NCBI RefSeq assembly: GCF_000013605.1
Contig: NC_007908.1
Span: forward strand, 1,984,001 to 2,048,000
Direction of reading: 5' to 3'
Source: Rhodoferax ferrireducens T118
GTDB taxonomy: Bacteria; Pseudomonadota; Gammaproteobacteria; Burkholderiales; Burkholderiaceae_C
DNA: 64,000 nt
Shown here: piece by piece, positions 8,481 through 19,626 of the stretch
How the letters are laid out: every line of letters starts with the position of its first letter
Numbering within the stretch: position 1 is the stretch's first letter
Notes under the pieces: model-generated
Seen by the model: the letters and a program-made list of their open reading frames with translations, nothing else
The model's database searches: none
What the model was told of the DNA's origin: nothing
Program-made: the position numbers and the translations under genes

Positions 8481-9491
8481 ATGAGCATCAGCATCAACGG
8501 GCAACAACGCAGAATCGGGCTCGCTTTGTCCGGTGGCGGTTTCCGGGCGGCAGCCTTCCATCTGGGGGTCATGCGAAAGCTGCAGAGCCTCGGGCTGTTT
8601 GCATCCATTGACCTGCTGTCATGCGTGAGTGGCGGCAGCATCGCAGGCGCCTTTGTGGCGCTGAACTGGGGCAAGGCATCGGTCCTGGATGAGCTCGAAA
8701 ACTACCTGGCCACCCGCTCCATCGCCGTCAGCTCCGTCATCGGCGGCATTCTTGATCCGTTCGAGAGTCGCCTGGACAAGCTGGCCGGCACCTATGACCG
8801 CGACCTCTTCAAGGGGGCCAGGTTGAGCGCGCTTCGCGGCGGGCCGCGGATCTATCTCAACGCCACCAACCTGGCGACCGGCAACATGTTTTTCTTTGTC
8901 GCCGGGGGCGCTGGTCCGGAAGAGATGGGGGAGCATGAACTTGGTGTCGTGCCAGGCCCCGATTTCAGCCTGGCAAGAGCGGTGGCCGCATCGTCGGCGT
9001 TCCCGCCTGTGTTTCCTCCGCTGCGACTGGAGTCCCCGGAATACATCCCGGCCTCTCAAGTTGACTATGTCACGCTGGCCGATGGGGGTGTTTACGACAA
9101 CATGGGCGTGAATCCGACCCTGCGTGCGCGCAACGCGCTCGACTACCTGATCGTCAGCGATGGCGGAAAGCCCTTTGCCAATGATGCACAGCCTACCGAG
9201 TCCGGCGCCATGGTTTTGAAGGCGGCGCTCGACATCATGATGGAACAGATTCGGGGGCTTGAGTTCGACCGCATGGAGCATCGGCATAAAGCCGGCCTCG
9301 GGCCCAAGCCCATGTGGTTCTCGATCGACAGCGTGGTCGGGCAAGCGCAAGACGGTGATGCGCAGTTTGCCGGTTCTATTGCGACAAATCTCATGGCGCT
9401 CAATGCGGCGCAAAGAGCGGTGCTGATTCGTCATGGCGGTGCCCTCGTGGAATCGCGCATCAGGGGCTATGCGCCCGAGCTGATTCAATAA
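8481..9491 (+). CDS. Patatin-like phospholipase
   Basis: 336 residues, no signal peptide. The oxyanion loop is SGGGFRAAAFH, the nucleophile is S50 in CVSGGS, and the partner D201 is in DGGVYDN, so the Ser-Asp dyad of patatin lipases is complete. The first glycine of the usual GxSxG is a cysteine here, a tolerated variant. No autoinhibitory or sensor extension is seen. GGGGGA just before the ATG serves as ribosome binding site. The family hydrolyses membrane lipids and recurs as an effector in bacterial defence loci. Its promoter-like element matches that of the CHAT gene, suggesting a three-gene module. Confidence 0.8.
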   Translation: MSISINGQQRRIGLALSGGGFRAAAFHLGVMRKLQSLGLFASIDLLSCVSGGSIAGAFVALNWGKASVLDELENYLATRSIAVSSVIGGILDPFESRLDKLAGTYDRDLFKGARLSALRGGPRIYLNATNLATGNMFFFVAGGAGPEEMGEHELGVVPGPDFSLARAVAASSAFPPVFPPLRLESPEYIPASQVDYVTLADGGVYDNMGVNPTLRARNALDYLIVSDGGKPFANDAQPTESGAMVLKAALDIMMEQIRGLEFDRMEHRHKAGLGPKPMWFSIDSVVGQAQDGDAQFAGSIATNLMALNAAQRAVLIRHGGALVESRIRGYAPELIQ

Positions 9492-9560
9492 TTCTGGCGA
9501 CAGCTCAAAGGACGGCCTTGCCCGTCGCTGAACCGGGATGGGAAAAAAACGCCGCAGCCT

Positions 9561-11123
9561 TCAGTCGTGCACAAAGAACACGTGGTCAATGAAGGCAGCT
9601 CCGAGCCACCAGTTGCGTCCCGCGCTTCCAAAGCGCTTGTTGACGGCGCCGGCCTGGCTCTGCAGCGGCTGATCGACATTGCCCGCGGCGTCGTGTTGAG
9701 CGGTGTTACCTGCGTCTTCAGGCACGACAACAGTGATGTGACCTGGGCGGCCCTCGGCGGCGCGGTCAGCGCAAATGATGCCTATCCCGCCGTCGTTCGC
9801 CGTGCTCTGAAGTGCGGTCGCGTCGGCCACACGGCGCCAGCCGAACATCGCGCCGTAATCGAGCAGCCAGCGGTACAGGTCATCGGCGCGCATCTCGCGC
9901 ACCGTCTCTGCGTAGGCAGCTGTGACGGCCTGGCCAGCAGCCATCCTCGCGATGGCGGGGCTGGTCCACCACACGCGCGGCAGGTAAGCGGCCGCCAGAT
10001 AGCAGTAGTCGGCCGCGTAGACATTACAGAAGGTCACGCCGTCCCGGCCCGCGTAGCGAGCGCTGTGTTCAACGTCCAGCCAATCACCGATCGCGGCAAG
10101 CTGCTGCTTTCGCAAGGCGGCAACTGCATTTGGATCGCGTGTCGGCCGCCCGGCCTCGCCGATCGGCGAAGCCAAGCCGCCGGTCGATTGGCGCGTGGCC
10201 GAGCGGTTGTCTTCCTTCCAGTACACGGCCGGAATTTGTGGGTTCGGCGCCGGCGCCGGCGGCAGCCCAGGTGCGGCCTCCAGGAAACTCGCCTTGACGT
10301 GACCGATGAAGGTGGCACCATTGAGCGTCACACGCACGCGCACCCACCCCGGTGCCGACACACCGAGCACCCGCAACAGCGTCCCATGCGGCAAGGTCGC
10401 AAGTGGGGTGTTGGCGTCGGCGGTCGGCACAAAGCGCAGGTTCAACTGGGTTGCGCTGACTTTCATCAGTTCGCCTTCTCCTGCCTTGACCTCAAAGCCC
10501 GCGGGCTGGAACTGACCGAACGCTGGCAGCGCGGTACAACGCTGCCAGCCGTTGCCGATGCTGCAAAGGTCCTGGTTGGTGACGAATTGTTTGATATCCC
10601 AGGCCGTATACGTTTTTGATTCGGCCCATCCGGTCGCTTCGGCGAGCCAGGTGAGCTCAACCAGGCCGGTTTTCTTCAGCAGCCGGCACGCCAGGCCCGA
10701 CCCATAGACGCCCAGCTTGTAGTGTGAAACCCCGCCAGACGCCGCGTCCAGCGCAGCGCGCACGCCCTTGAAATACGGCAGCACGAACGTTTTGATCTGC
10801 GCTGCGCTGAAATCGACATCGACCGCGAAGTAGATTGCGCTGCCGGCTGGCTGGCCGATCTGCCCGGCGCTGGCAAAGGCGCTGGCACCATCAAGCTGGC
10901 CGCGCGCCAGATTGAAATCTTCGGTGAGCCGGGCGCGGTCCTGGTAGACGACTGCAATCTGCAACCCGGCGCGCGCCATCTCGGCGGCCTCCTTCGGGCG
11001 AAGTTGCTTTTCGGGCTGCTTCGTGGTGCGCGAGTAGTAACGGATCACAAAAGCCTTGCCGGCCGCCACCAGGCAAGTGGCCGAGCTGTCGCAGAGGCGG
11101 TTGGTGGAAATTCCCTCAAGCAT
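9561..11123 (-). CDS. DUF1906 (GH25-like) / SH3 / cysteine-peptidase-like cell-wall-active protein
   Basis: 520 residues from the ATG at 11123, which has a strong GGGAGG four bases upstream; the frame is open further but without family support. Residues about 1-190 match the DUF1906 glycoside-hydrolase-like TIM barrel (IRYYSR, YFAVDVDF, YGSG). About 215-285 is an SH3-type module (LNLRFVPTADANTPLATLP). The last third has TFCNVYAADYCYLAA and later GHITVVVPED, which resembles the Cys and His regions of CHAP/NlpC or T6SS-amidase-like peptidases. No signal peptide is seen. It points toward the patatin gene. It may be an exported muralytic effector or lysin, but nothing here shows a secretion route. 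Confidence 0.65.
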   Translation of the reverse strand: MLEGISTNRLCDSSATCLVAAGKAFVIRYYSRTTKQPEKQLRPKEAAEMARAGLQIAVVYQDRARLTEDFNLARGQLDGASAFASAGQIGQPAGSAIYFAVDVDFSAAQIKTFVLPYFKGVRAALDAASGGVSHYKLGVYGSGLACRLLKKTGLVELTWLAEATGWAESKTYTAWDIKQFVTNQDLCSIGNGWQRCTALPAFGQFQPAGFEVKAGEGELMKVSATQLNLRFVPTADANTPLATLPHGTLLRVLGVSAPGWVRVRVTLNGATFIGHVKASFLEAAPGLPPAPAPNPQIPAVYWKEDNRSATRQSTGGLASPIGEAGRPTRDPNAVAALRKQQLAAIGDWLDVEHSARYAGRDGVTFCNVYAADYCYLAAAYLPRVWWTSPAIARMAAGQAVTAAYAETVREMRADDLYRWLLDYGAMFGWRRVADATALQSTANDGGIGIICADRAAEGRPGHITVVVPEDAGNTAQHDAAGNVDQPLQSQAGAVNKRFGSAGRNWWLGAAFIDHVFFVHD

Positions 11124-11294
11124 GTTGCCTCCCTTATTGAACGCATCAGTGGCGTATGAAATGATCAATCTTGAACAGGTACTGCACTGCAGGAGAGAGC
11201 GTAGCCAATCCCGCTCAGCTGGGCAAGTGCTGAACCCCTCTTGGGGCGCGGCCGGCGTGACCATGAATTCTCAAAGCTGATCTTAGACTTTTAG

Positions 11295-11343
11295 GCCTCT
11301 AGCCCCCGTTTAATATACGTTAGTAGCTATACATTAGATAGCA
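11295..11343 (+). repeat. Dispersed 49-bp repeat, copy 1
   Basis: Begins GCCTCTAGCCCCCGT and ends with a small hairpin, GCTAT and ATAGC around a 7-base loop. Five related copies occur in the window (15457, 35726, 47116, 51724, 61923). This copy is intergenic between the DUF1906 gene and the osmoprotectant transporter. Apart from this repeat, the stretch 11124-11525 holds no gene or clear promoter that I can support. Confidence 0.75.
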
Positions 11344-11525
11344 TATTACTGCTGTACCCCGTGCGTCGAAACCTCGTCTTTTTTGTGCACGGACCTGGCG
11401 CCACGTCGCCGTCTGCCGATTCACGCTATAAACTGAAAACCCGCACATGTGTGTTTGCAATGCGGTAGAAACCTGCGCTAGTGTTGCTTGTCCTGCGCGC
11501 TCCACCTCTTCTGAAAGGCTTTTGT

Positions 11526-12452
11526 ATGAACACGTTGTTGTCCCGTCGCTGGCTGATCCGCTGCACTCCCATCCTGCTTCTTGCATCGGCCTCGGTATTT
11601 GCCCAAGCCCCTGTTCGCGTGGCGTCAAAAATTGACACCGAGGGCTCCTTGCTGGGCAATATGATGATTCAGGTGTTGGAGGCCAACGGCATCAAAACCG
11701 AGAACAAGGTGCAACTGGGTGCCACCAAAATCGTGCGCGGCGCCATCACCGCGGGTGAGATTGACCTGTATCCGGAGTACACCGGCAACGGTGCTTTTTT
11801 CTTTTCCGATGAAAAAAACCCGGCCTGGAAAAACGCCAAGGCGGGTTACGAGCTGGTGAAAAAGCTCGATGCCGACAAAAACAAGATCGTCTGGCTGGAG
11901 CCCGCCCCGGCCAACAACACCTGGGCCATTGCGCTGCGCCAGGATGTAGCCACCAGCAACAAAGTCAAGTCGCTCGCCGACTTGGGACCGTGGCTGGCCA
12001 AAGGCGGCCAGTTCAAGCTGGCCGCTTCAGCTGAATTTATCGAGCGCACCGACGCGTTGCCCGCGTTCCAGACCGCCTATGGCTTCAAGCTCAAGCAGGA
12101 CCAGCTCCTGACGCTGGCCGGCGGCGACACCACCGTGACCATCAAGGCCGCCGCCCAGCAGACCTCGGGCGTCAACGCCGCCATGGCCTATGGCACTGAC
12201 GGCGCAATTGCCGCTTTGGGACTGGTGGTGCTGGACGACCCCAAAGGCATTCAGCCGATCTACGCGCCGGCACCGCTGATCCGCGCGGAAACGCTGGCAC
12301 GCTACCCGAAGATCAGGGATCTGCTCGCACCGGTTTTCAAGACGCTGGACGGCCCGACGCTGCAAGCGCTCAACGCAAAAATCGCGGTGGAAGGGCAAGA
12401 CGCCAAAAAAGTGTCCGCCGATTACCTGCGGGCCAAGGGCTTCATCAAGTGA
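11526..12452 (+). CDS. osmX: Glycine betaine/osmoprotectant ABC transporter, periplasmic binding protein (OsmX/YehZ type)
   Basis: 308 residues from the ATG at 11526; the open frame starts at 11481, but the internal start gives a clean signal peptide (basic RR, hydrophobic core, cut after VFA). The mature part has VRVASKIDTEGSLLGNMM and DLYPEYTGNG, typical of the OpuAC/YehZ quaternary-amine binding fold. It captures a compatible solute in the periplasm for the permeases and ATPase encoded directly downstream. The exact ligand cannot be read from sequence. Confidence 0.85.
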   Translation: MNTLLSRRWLIRCTPILLLASASVFAQAPVRVASKIDTEGSLLGNMMIQVLEANGIKTENKVQLGATKIVRGAITAGEIDLYPEYTGNGAFFFSDEKNPAWKNAKAGYELVKKLDADKNKIVWLEPAPANNTWAIALRQDVATSNKVKSLADLGPWLAKGGQFKLAASAEFIERTDALPAFQTAYGFKLKQDQLLTLAGGDTTVTIKAAAQQTSGVNAAMAYGTDGAIAALGLVVLDDPKGIQPIYAPAPLIRAETLARYPKIRDLLAPVFKTLDGPTLQALNAKIAVEGQDAKKVSADYLRAKGFIK

Positions 12453-12496
12453 GACGCTGCTGCGTTGCTGCGCTGTAGGGCCACGCGATTGATGGA

Positions 12497-13667
12497 ATGG
12501 TCAAAAACCGCGTAGTGGCTGTGCTGGTCCTGGCTGGCCTGGTTGCAGCGCTGGGCTTGCCATTTTTGACGCACGCGCCCAATCGACTGGCCGCTGGCAC
12601 CGGTATACCGCTGGCGCAACTTGTCAGCGCCACAGCGGGCCGCCCCATCGGCTCCTGGTTGGCCTGGCTGGTCTTGCTGCCCGCCCTGTTGCTGGTGCTA
12701 GCCATTTTCACGCGCCCGACGCGCAGCACACAGATGATTGTTTGCCTGGCGGCAACGCTGCTGCTGACTGGCCTGGCGGGGCTGGCGGCGGACCACGCAA
12801 CGCAGCTGGCGGGCCAGTCGGGCGCGATCGCCCGCACGTCCCTGGGCGGTGCGTTCTGGCTGCTGGCCGTTTTCAGCTGGCTGGCGGCGGCCGACGCGAT
12901 ACAGCGGCTGGCCTTGAAGCCGAGCTGGCGCCTGCTTGGCGCCGGCGTCGTCATCGTGCCGCTGGGGCTGCTGCTTGGCGGCGGCGCGTTCAAGGATTTG
13001 TCGCTGCTCAAGGAATACGCCAACCGGCAGGATGTCTTCACCACGGCGTTGTGGCAGCATGTGCAAATTGTGCTGGCCAGCCTGCTGCCCGCGTTGCTGA
13101 TTGGCGTGCCGCTGGGCCTGGCGTCAAACAGGTCGCGCGCGCTGCGCCCACCCTTGTTTGCCGTGCTCAACGTGATTCAAACCGTGCCCTCGATTGCGCT
13201 GTTTGGCTTGCTGATGGCGCCGCTGGCGCTGCTGGCAGCCAGCGTGCCGGTGCTGGCCCAACTGGGCATCAAGGGCATAGGCCTGGCCCCGGCCGTGATT
13301 GCCCTGACGCTGTATGCCCTGCTGCCGGTCGTGCGCAGCACCGCCGCCGGGCTGAGCCAGGTGCCTGCGCCGGTGATTGAAGCGGCGCGCGGCATGGGCT
13401 TGACGGCGCGGCAGATTTTCTGGCGCGTCGAGCTGCCCCTGGCCTTGCCGATTTTTCTCTCGGGGCTGCGCGTGGCCACGGTCCAGACCATTGGCATGGC
13501 GGTGGTGGCGGCCTTGATCGGCGCGGGCGGTTTCGGCGCCATCGTGTTTCAGGGTTTGCTCAGCGGTGCGCTCGATCTGGTGCTGCTCGGCGTGCTGCCG
13601 GTGGTGGCCATGGCCGTGGCGGTGGACGCCTTGCTCAAGGCCCTTGCCCTGGCGCTGGAGCCCGACA

Positions 13668-13675
<8 letters not shown>
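12497..13675 (+). CDS. Osmoprotectant ABC transporter permease (YehY/OsmY type, long form)
   Basis: 392 residues, strongly hydrophobic. An N-terminal membrane region of several segments (about 1-190) precedes a BPD_transp_1 permease domain. That domain includes the EAA-like loop EAARGMGLTARQIFWRVELPLALPIF, which contacts the ATPase. The long N-terminal extension separates YehY-type from short YehW-type permeases, and both kinds are present in this operon. The stop overlaps the ATPase start by 8 bases. Confidence 0.83.
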
Positions 13676-14596
<921 letters not shown>

Positions 14597-14600
<4 letters not shown>

Positions 14601-15367
14601 GCGGCGCAGCGCCTGTCAGCGCCAGCGGCCGTGCCTGGGCTCGCGATCCCTTGCCTTGGGCCTTGGCTGCCTTGCTGCTGCTGGTCTTTGGCATGGCGTG
14701 GCTCAAGCCCCTGTTTGCCGCGCTGTTTCCGGCGTTGGAGCGGCCGGTGTACGCGCAGGACAGCTTTTTGGGGCTGACGCTGGCGCACCTGAAAATCGTC
14801 GGTCTGTCCAGCGGTTTTGCCGTCATCGTCGGTGTGGCCGCGGGGATTTTTGCCACGCGGGCCAGCGGACGCGAGTTTCGCCCGCTGATTGAAACCGTGG
14901 TGGCCGCCGGGCAGACCTTTCCGCCGGTGGCGGTCTTGGCCGTGGCGGTTCCTGTGGTGGGTTTTGGCGAAGCGCCGGCCCTGATCGCGCTCGCCCTGTA
15001 TGGTTTGCTGCCGGTGCTGCAAAGCACCCTGGCCGGTATCGCCTCGGTGCCCCCGGCGGCGCGCGAAGCCGCTGAGGGCCTGGGGCTGAGCCCCTGGCAG
15101 CGCCTGCTGCGCGTTGAGCTGCCGCTGGCCGCCCCGGTGATTCTGGCGGGCGTGCGCACCTCGGTCATTATCAATATCGGCACCGCCGCCATTGCCTCGA
15201 CCGTCGGCGCCAAGACACTGGGCCTGCCGATCATTGTGGGCCTGAGTGGTTTTAATACCGCGTATGTGCTGCAGGGCGCGGTGCTGGTGGGTTTGCTTGC
15301 GGTGGTAACCGACCTGGGCTTTGAAAGGCTGGTGCAGCGGCTGGGACGCTGGCAGTCAGCGCAGTAA
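14597..15367 (+). CDS. osmW: Osmoprotectant ABC transporter permease (YehW type)
   Basis: 256 residues with an N-terminal hydrophobic anchor and a BPD_transp_1 domain. The coupling loop is [26 protein letters not shown]. It overlaps the ATPase gene by 4 bases and completes the four-gene importer. The two unequal permeases imply a heterodimeric membrane channel. Confidence 0.85.
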
Positions 15368-15456
15368 CCCGCCCAGCGCAGCTGACGTCAATGGCAATAC
15401 CCGCGACACCAAAAGGGTGTCACGGTCATCGCTGGCCCAGTCGGCAAGTCGAATGT

Positions 15457-15506
15457 TGCTATCATTGATATAGCTGTTTGCGCAGTATTTATAAGGGCTT
15501 ATAGCC
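15457..15506 (-). repeat. Dispersed 49-bp repeat, copy 2 (diverged)
   Basis: Reverse-oriented, about 50 bp. The hairpin end (GCTAT, 7-base loop, ATAGC) is kept; the opposite end is degenerate. It lies in the 359-bp gap between the osmoprotectant importer and sufA. A short GACACC/GGTGTC hairpin at about 15405-15421 also lies in this gap without a T-run. Confidence 0.5.
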
Positions 15507-15593
15507 ATTTTTGTTCCATAAATGCCGGTGATCTCTGGCGACCAGGTTGCGCCGTCGGGCGACGGTGAAGTCGGGCTCAAGGTCGGCTTGTTC

Positions 15594-15620
15594 ATAAGGT
15601 ATAGAATAAATAGACCTTAT
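15594..15620 (+). promoter_or_regulatory. Palindromic operator candidate upstream of sufA
   Basis: Perfect 7-base arms ATAAGGT and ACCTTAT, extended by TA on both sides, form a 27-bp palindrome ending 106 bp before the sufA ATG. Rrf2-family Fe-S regulators bind palindromes of about this length, and an Rrf2 gene closes this cluster. The sequence differs from the enterobacterial IscR consensus, so the assignment is inference. Confidence 0.45.
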
Positions 15621-15726
15621 AGATTCGAGCATCAAAGGAGTTCCAAAAAATGAGATTCCAACATCAATGTTCAAACCTGCCCAAGCCCGGCGCGCGCCGT
15701 TCCAATGGCCCAACAGGAGTTGCATC

Positions 15727-16080
15727 ATGACCATTACCCTCACGCCAGCAGCGGCCAAGCAGATCCGCTCGCAAATTGCCAAGCGCGGCAGTGGCTTGGG
15801 CTTGCGCGTCGGCGTCAAAAGCGTCGGCTGCTCGGGCTTTGCCTACACCTATGAACTGGCCGACGAAGTGCGGGCCGGCGAGCAGCGCTTTGACGCCCAC
15901 GGTGCCACGCTGCTGATCGCCCCGCAAAACCTGCTCACGCTCGACGGCGCCTGCCTCGATTTCGTCACCGAGGGGCTCAAGCAGAGCTTCCAGTTTGACA
16001 ATCCCAACGTTGGCACCACCTGCGGCTGCGGCGAGAGCTTCAGCCTGAAGGCGGGCGCTGGCAAAGGAGTCGCGGCATGA
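15727..16080 (+). CDS. sufA: SufA, A-type Fe-S carrier
   Basis: 117 residues from the ATG at 15727, which has AGGAG seven bases upstream; the frame opens earlier at 15667. The A-type cysteines are present: one in VGCSGF and two in the C-terminal CGCG. These ligate a cluster received from the SufBCD scaffold for delivery to apoproteins. The stop overlaps sufB by 4 bases, making sufA the first gene of the suf operon. Confidence 0.87.
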   Translation: MTITLTPAAAKQIRSQIAKRGSGLGLRVGVKSVGCSGFAYTYELADEVRAGEQRFDAHGATLLIAPQNLLTLDGACLDFVTEGLKQSFQFDNPNVGTTCGCGESFSLKAGAGKGVAA

Positions 16081-17513
16081 GTGCCGTCTTGCAAAACCTG
16101 GTCAATCAGCCCTACAAGCATGGCTTTGTCACTGACATTGCGTCCGATGTAGCGGCCAAGGGCCTGAGTGAAGACACCATCCGGCTGATATCAAACAAGA
16201 AGAATGAACCCGAGTGGCTGCTTGAATTCCGCCTGAAGGCGTTTCGCCACTGGCTCACGATGACCGACCCCGGGTGGGCCAACGTCAAACATCCGAAGAT
16301 CGATTTTCAGGCCATCAGCTACTACGCGGCACCCAAGCCCAAGGCCAAGCTTAAAAGCATGGACGAGGTCGATCCCGAGTTGCTGCGCACCTTTGAAAAA
16401 CTCGGCGTGCCGATGCACGAGCGCGCGGCGCTGGCGGGTGTGGCGGTGGACGTGATTTTTGACAGCGTTTCGGTGACCACCACCTACAAGGCCAAGCTGG
16501 CCGAGGTCGGCATCATTTTTGGGTCGATTTCCGAGGCGGTGCAAAATCACCCCGAGTTGGTCAAGCAATACCTCGGCAGCGTGGTGCCAGCGGCCGACAA
16601 CTACTACGCCGCGCTCAATTCGGCGGTGTTCACCGATGGCTCCTTTTGCTTCATCCCCAAGGGCGTCAAGTGCCCGATGGACCTGTCCACCTACTTTCGC
16701 ATCAACACCCAGGACACCGGGCAGTTCGAGCGCACCCTGATCGTGGCCGAAGAGGGCGCCTCGGTGTCCTACCTCGAAGGCTGCACCGCGCCCCAGTTCG
16801 ACACCAACCAGCTGCACGCAGCCGTCGTTGAACTGGTGGCGCTGGACAACGCCGACATCAAATATTCGACGGTGCAAAACTGGTACGCAGGCGACGAAAA
16901 CGGCGTTGGTGGCATCTACAACTTCGTCACCAAGCGCGGCCTGTGCCGGGGTGTCAACTCGCGCATTTCCTGGACCCAGGTGGAAACCGGATCGGCCATC
17001 ACCTGGAAGTATCCGTCGTGCATTCTGATGGGCGACAACTCGGTGGGCGAGTTTTATTCAGTGGCGGTGACCAACCACCACCAGCAGGCCGATACCGGCA
17101 CCAAGATGATCCACATCGGCAAGAACACCCGCAGCACCATTGTCAGCAAGGGCATTTCGGCCGGCCAGTCGAGCAACAGCTACCGCGGCCTGGTCAAGGT
17201 GATGCCGGGTGCCGATGGCGCGCGCAACTATTCGCAGTGCGACTCGATGCTGGTGGGAGACAAATGCAGCGCCAACACTTTCCCCTATATCCAGGTGCGC
17301 AACCAAAGCGCCCAGGTGGAGCATGAAGCGTCCACCTCAAAAATTGGTGAAGACCAGATGTTCTATTTCGCGCAACGCGGCATCGGTGCCGAGGAAGCCG
17401 TCTCGATGATCATCAACGGTTTTTGCAAGGACGTGTTTCGCCAGTTGCCGATGGAGTTCGCGGTCGAAGCCACTAAATTACTCGGGTTCAAGCTTGAAGG
17501 GAGCGTAGGATGA
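16077..17513 (+). CDS. sufB: SufB, Fe-S scaffold subunit
   Basis: 478 residues, the usual SufB length. Conserved tracts include [12 protein letters not shown], the run around [10 protein letters not shown], and [19 protein letters not shown] followed by [13 protein letters not shown] with the scaffold cysteines. It builds the nascent cluster together with SufC and SufD in the cytoplasm. It overlaps sufA and sufC by 4 bases each. Confidence 0.93.
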   Translation: MSAVLQNLVNQPYKHGFVTDIASDVAAKGLSEDTIRLISNKKNEPEWLLEFRLKAFRHWLTMTDPGWANVKHPKIDFQAISYYAAPKPKAKLKSMDEVDPELLRTFEKLGVPMHERAALAGVAVDVIFDSVSVTTTYKAKLAEVGIIFGSISEAVQNHPELVKQYLGSVVPAADNYYAALNSAVFTDGSFCFIPKGVKCPMDLSTYFRINTQDTGQFERTLIVAEEGASVSYLEGCTAPQFDTNQLHAAVVELVALDNADIKYSTVQNWYAGDENGVGGIYNFVTKRGLCRGVNSRISWTQVETGSAITWKYPSCILMGDNSVGEFYSVAVTNHHQQADTGTKMIHIGKNTRSTIVSKGISAGQSSNSYRGLVKVMPGADGARNYSQCDSMLVGDKCSANTFPYIQVRNQSAQVEHEASTSKIGEDQMFYFAQRGIGAEEAVSMIINGFCKDVFRQLPMEFAVEATKLLGFKLEGSVG

Positions 17514-18301
17514 TTGTTCAAAATAGCCAGACACTGCTGGAGGTGCGCGACCTGTGCGCCAGCGTCAACGGGACCGACATTCTCAAGGGTCTGAACTTCA
17601 CCGTGAAGCGCGGCGAAGTTCACGCCATCATGGGGCCGAACGGCTCGGGCAAGAGCACCTTCGCCAAGGTGCTGGCGGGCCACGCGGCGTACCAGGTCAC
17701 GGGCGGCGAGGTGCTGTTTGAAGGCAAGAACCTGCTGGAGCTGTCCCCTGAAATGCGCGCCCGTGCCGGTGTTTTTCTGGCCTTTCAGTACCCGATTGAA
17801 ATCCCGGGCGTGGGCAATAGCCAGTTTCTGCGGCTGGCCTACAACACCGTGCAGGCTGAGCGCGGTCATGACGAGCTGGACCCGCTTGAGTTTGACGACC
17901 TGGTGCGCGAGAAGATGAAGCTGTTGGAGATGAGCCCCGAGTTTCTGGAGCGCAGTGTCAACGAAGGCTTTTCTGGCGGCGAGAAAAAGCGCAACGAGAT
18001 TTTGCAGATGGCGTTGCTGGAGCCCAGCCTGGCCATCCTGGATGAAACCGACTCGGGCCTGGACATCGACGCGCTGCGCGTGGTGTCGCAAGGTGTCAAT
18101 CACCTGGCCAGCAAGGACAACGCCATTGTGCTGGTCACGCACTACCAGCGCTTGCTGAACTACATCGTTCCTGACTACGTGCATGTGATGAGCGCCGGGC
18201 GCATCATCCGCACCGGCGGCAAGGAACTCGCGCTCGAACTTGAAGAACGCGGTTACGACTGGATTGAGGCCGAAGCCGAGGCCGCGGGGGCTGTGTCATG
18301 A
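17510..18301 (+). CDS. sufC: SufC, ATPase of the SufBCD complex
   Basis: 263 residues. Walker A is GPNGSGKST, the SufC-specific signature is [11 protein letters not shown], and Walker B is [14 protein letters not shown]. It is a soluble ABC-type ATPase that drives conformational change in the SufB-SufD scaffold rather than transport. It overlaps sufB and sufD by 4 bases. Confidence 0.93.
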   Translation: MIVQNSQTLLEVRDLCASVNGTDILKGLNFTVKRGEVHAIMGPNGSGKSTFAKVLAGHAAYQVTGGEVLFEGKNLLELSPEMRARAGVFLAFQYPIEIPGVGNSQFLRLAYNTVQAERGHDELDPLEFDDLVREKMKLLEMSPEFLERSVNEGFSGGEKKRNEILQMALLEPSLAILDETDSGLDIDALRVVSQGVNHLASKDNAIVLVTHYQRLLNYIVPDYVHVMSAGRIIRTGGKELALELEERGYDWIEAEAEAAGAVS

Positions 18302-19626
18302 GCACCGGGACTGCGCTTGTCACTGAGCGAGGGGTTCTGGACGGCCTGCTTGCCAGCCTGACTCAAACGGCGGGCAGCTTGGTATCAACGCAGCCAAAAT
18401 GGCTCACAACGTTGCGCGCCCAGGCACTGGAGCGCGTGGGCGCACTGACGCTGCCCAGCACGCACGACGAGGCCTGGCGCTTCACCCCTCTGGCCACCTT
18501 TGCCCGGCAGTCGTTTCATCCACTGCGTACACCGACAGCCTTGCTGCCGGGCGATATAAAGCATCTGCACATCGAAGAGGTGACGACGCGGCTGGTGTTT
18601 GTGGATGGTGTCCATGCACCGCAACTTTCCAGTCTCAAGCCCGATGCCGGTCTGGCTGTCGGTACCCTTGCATCCATGTTGGCCAGGCAGGCGTCCAGCA
18701 TTGAGCCGCATCTGGGTCAGCACCTTGCGTTTCATGATGCATTGTTTGCGGCGTTGAACACCGCTTTTTTGCAGGATGCGGCCGTGCTCGTCGTGCCGCG
18801 TGAGACCACGCTGGCCGCGCCCGTGCATGTACTCTATATTTCGACGCAGCCTGATGTGGCCAGCCACCCGCGCCTTCTGCTGGTGGCCGGCGCGGGCAGC
18901 AAAGCGACCTTGATCGAAGACTACGTGGCCTTGCACCCAGGCACGTATTTCACCAACGCGGTGGCCGAGGTGGCCTTGGGCGCGAACGCGCAGGTTTCGC
19001 ATGTTCGCATCCAGCGCGAAAGCCAACAAGCCTTTCACATGGCCAGTTGCGCGGTGTCGCTCGGCGCTGCAAGCCGTTACCACTCGGCCAGCATCACCCT
19101 GGGCGGGCAGATTTCCCGACTCGACCTCAAGGTGCTACAGAGCGCCGATGCGGCGGAGTGCGCACTGGACGGATTGGCGCTGATCGGCGGCCAGCAGCTG
19201 GCCGATACGCACACTTTCATCGACCACGCCAAGCCGCACGGCGTCAGTCGCCAGTTGCACAAATGCATTGTGGGCGGCGCCGCGCATGCGGTGTTTAACG
19301 GCCAGGTGATGGTTCGCCCCGGCGCTCAAAAGACAGATTCGGCGCAATCGAGCCGCAACCTGCTGCTCTCAGGCAAGGCGCAGGTTGATACCCAGCCGCA
19401 ACTCGAAATCTTTGCCGACGACGTGAAGTGCACGCATGGCGCCACCGTTGGCCAGCTCGACAGCGATGAAGTTTTTTATCTGCAAAGCAGAGGTCTTTCG
19501 GAGGCGGTGGCGCGCAATCTGCTGACCTACGCCTTTGGCGCTGAAGTCATCAACCGCATTCCCGTCGCGTCACTGCGGCGGCAGCTTGAGCAGACGGTGC
19601 TTGAACAGACCACAGGCCAGCCATGA
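18298..19626 (+). CDS. sufD: SufD, Fe-S scaffold subunit
   Basis: 442 residues. A variable N-terminal helical part contains [11 protein letters not shown], typical of SufD, and is followed by the right-handed beta-helix core. The C-terminal block near [13 protein letters not shown] and [15 protein letters not shown] is the best conserved. It partners SufB and SufC. It overlaps its neighbours by 4 bases on each side. Confidence 0.9.
   Translation: MSTGTALVTERGVLDGLLASLTQTAGSLVSTQPKWLTTLRAQALERVGALTLPSTHDEAWRFTPLATFARQSFHPLRTPTALLPGDIKHLHIEEVTTRLVFVDGVHAPQLSSLKPDAGLAVGTLASMLARQASSIEPHLGQHLAFHDALFAALNTAFLQDAAVLVVPRETTLAAPVHVLYISTQPDVASHPRLLLVAGAGSKATLIEDYVALHPGTYFTNAVAEVALGANAQVSHVRIQRESQQAFHMASCAVSLGAASRYHSASITLGGQISRLDLKVLQSADAAECALDGLALIGGQQLADTHTFIDHAKPHGVSRQLHKCIVGGAAHAVFNGQVMVRPGAQKTDSAQSSRNLLLSGKAQVDTQPQLEIFADDVKCTHGATVGQLDSDEVFYLQSRGLSEAVARNLLTYAFGAEVINRIPVASLRRQLEQTVLEQTTGQP

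Noticed and set aside
9567..10619. 350-codon plus-strand frame opposite the DUF1906 gene
   Set aside because: Low-complexity basic composition; the minus frame has a strong ribosome site and three recognisable domains.
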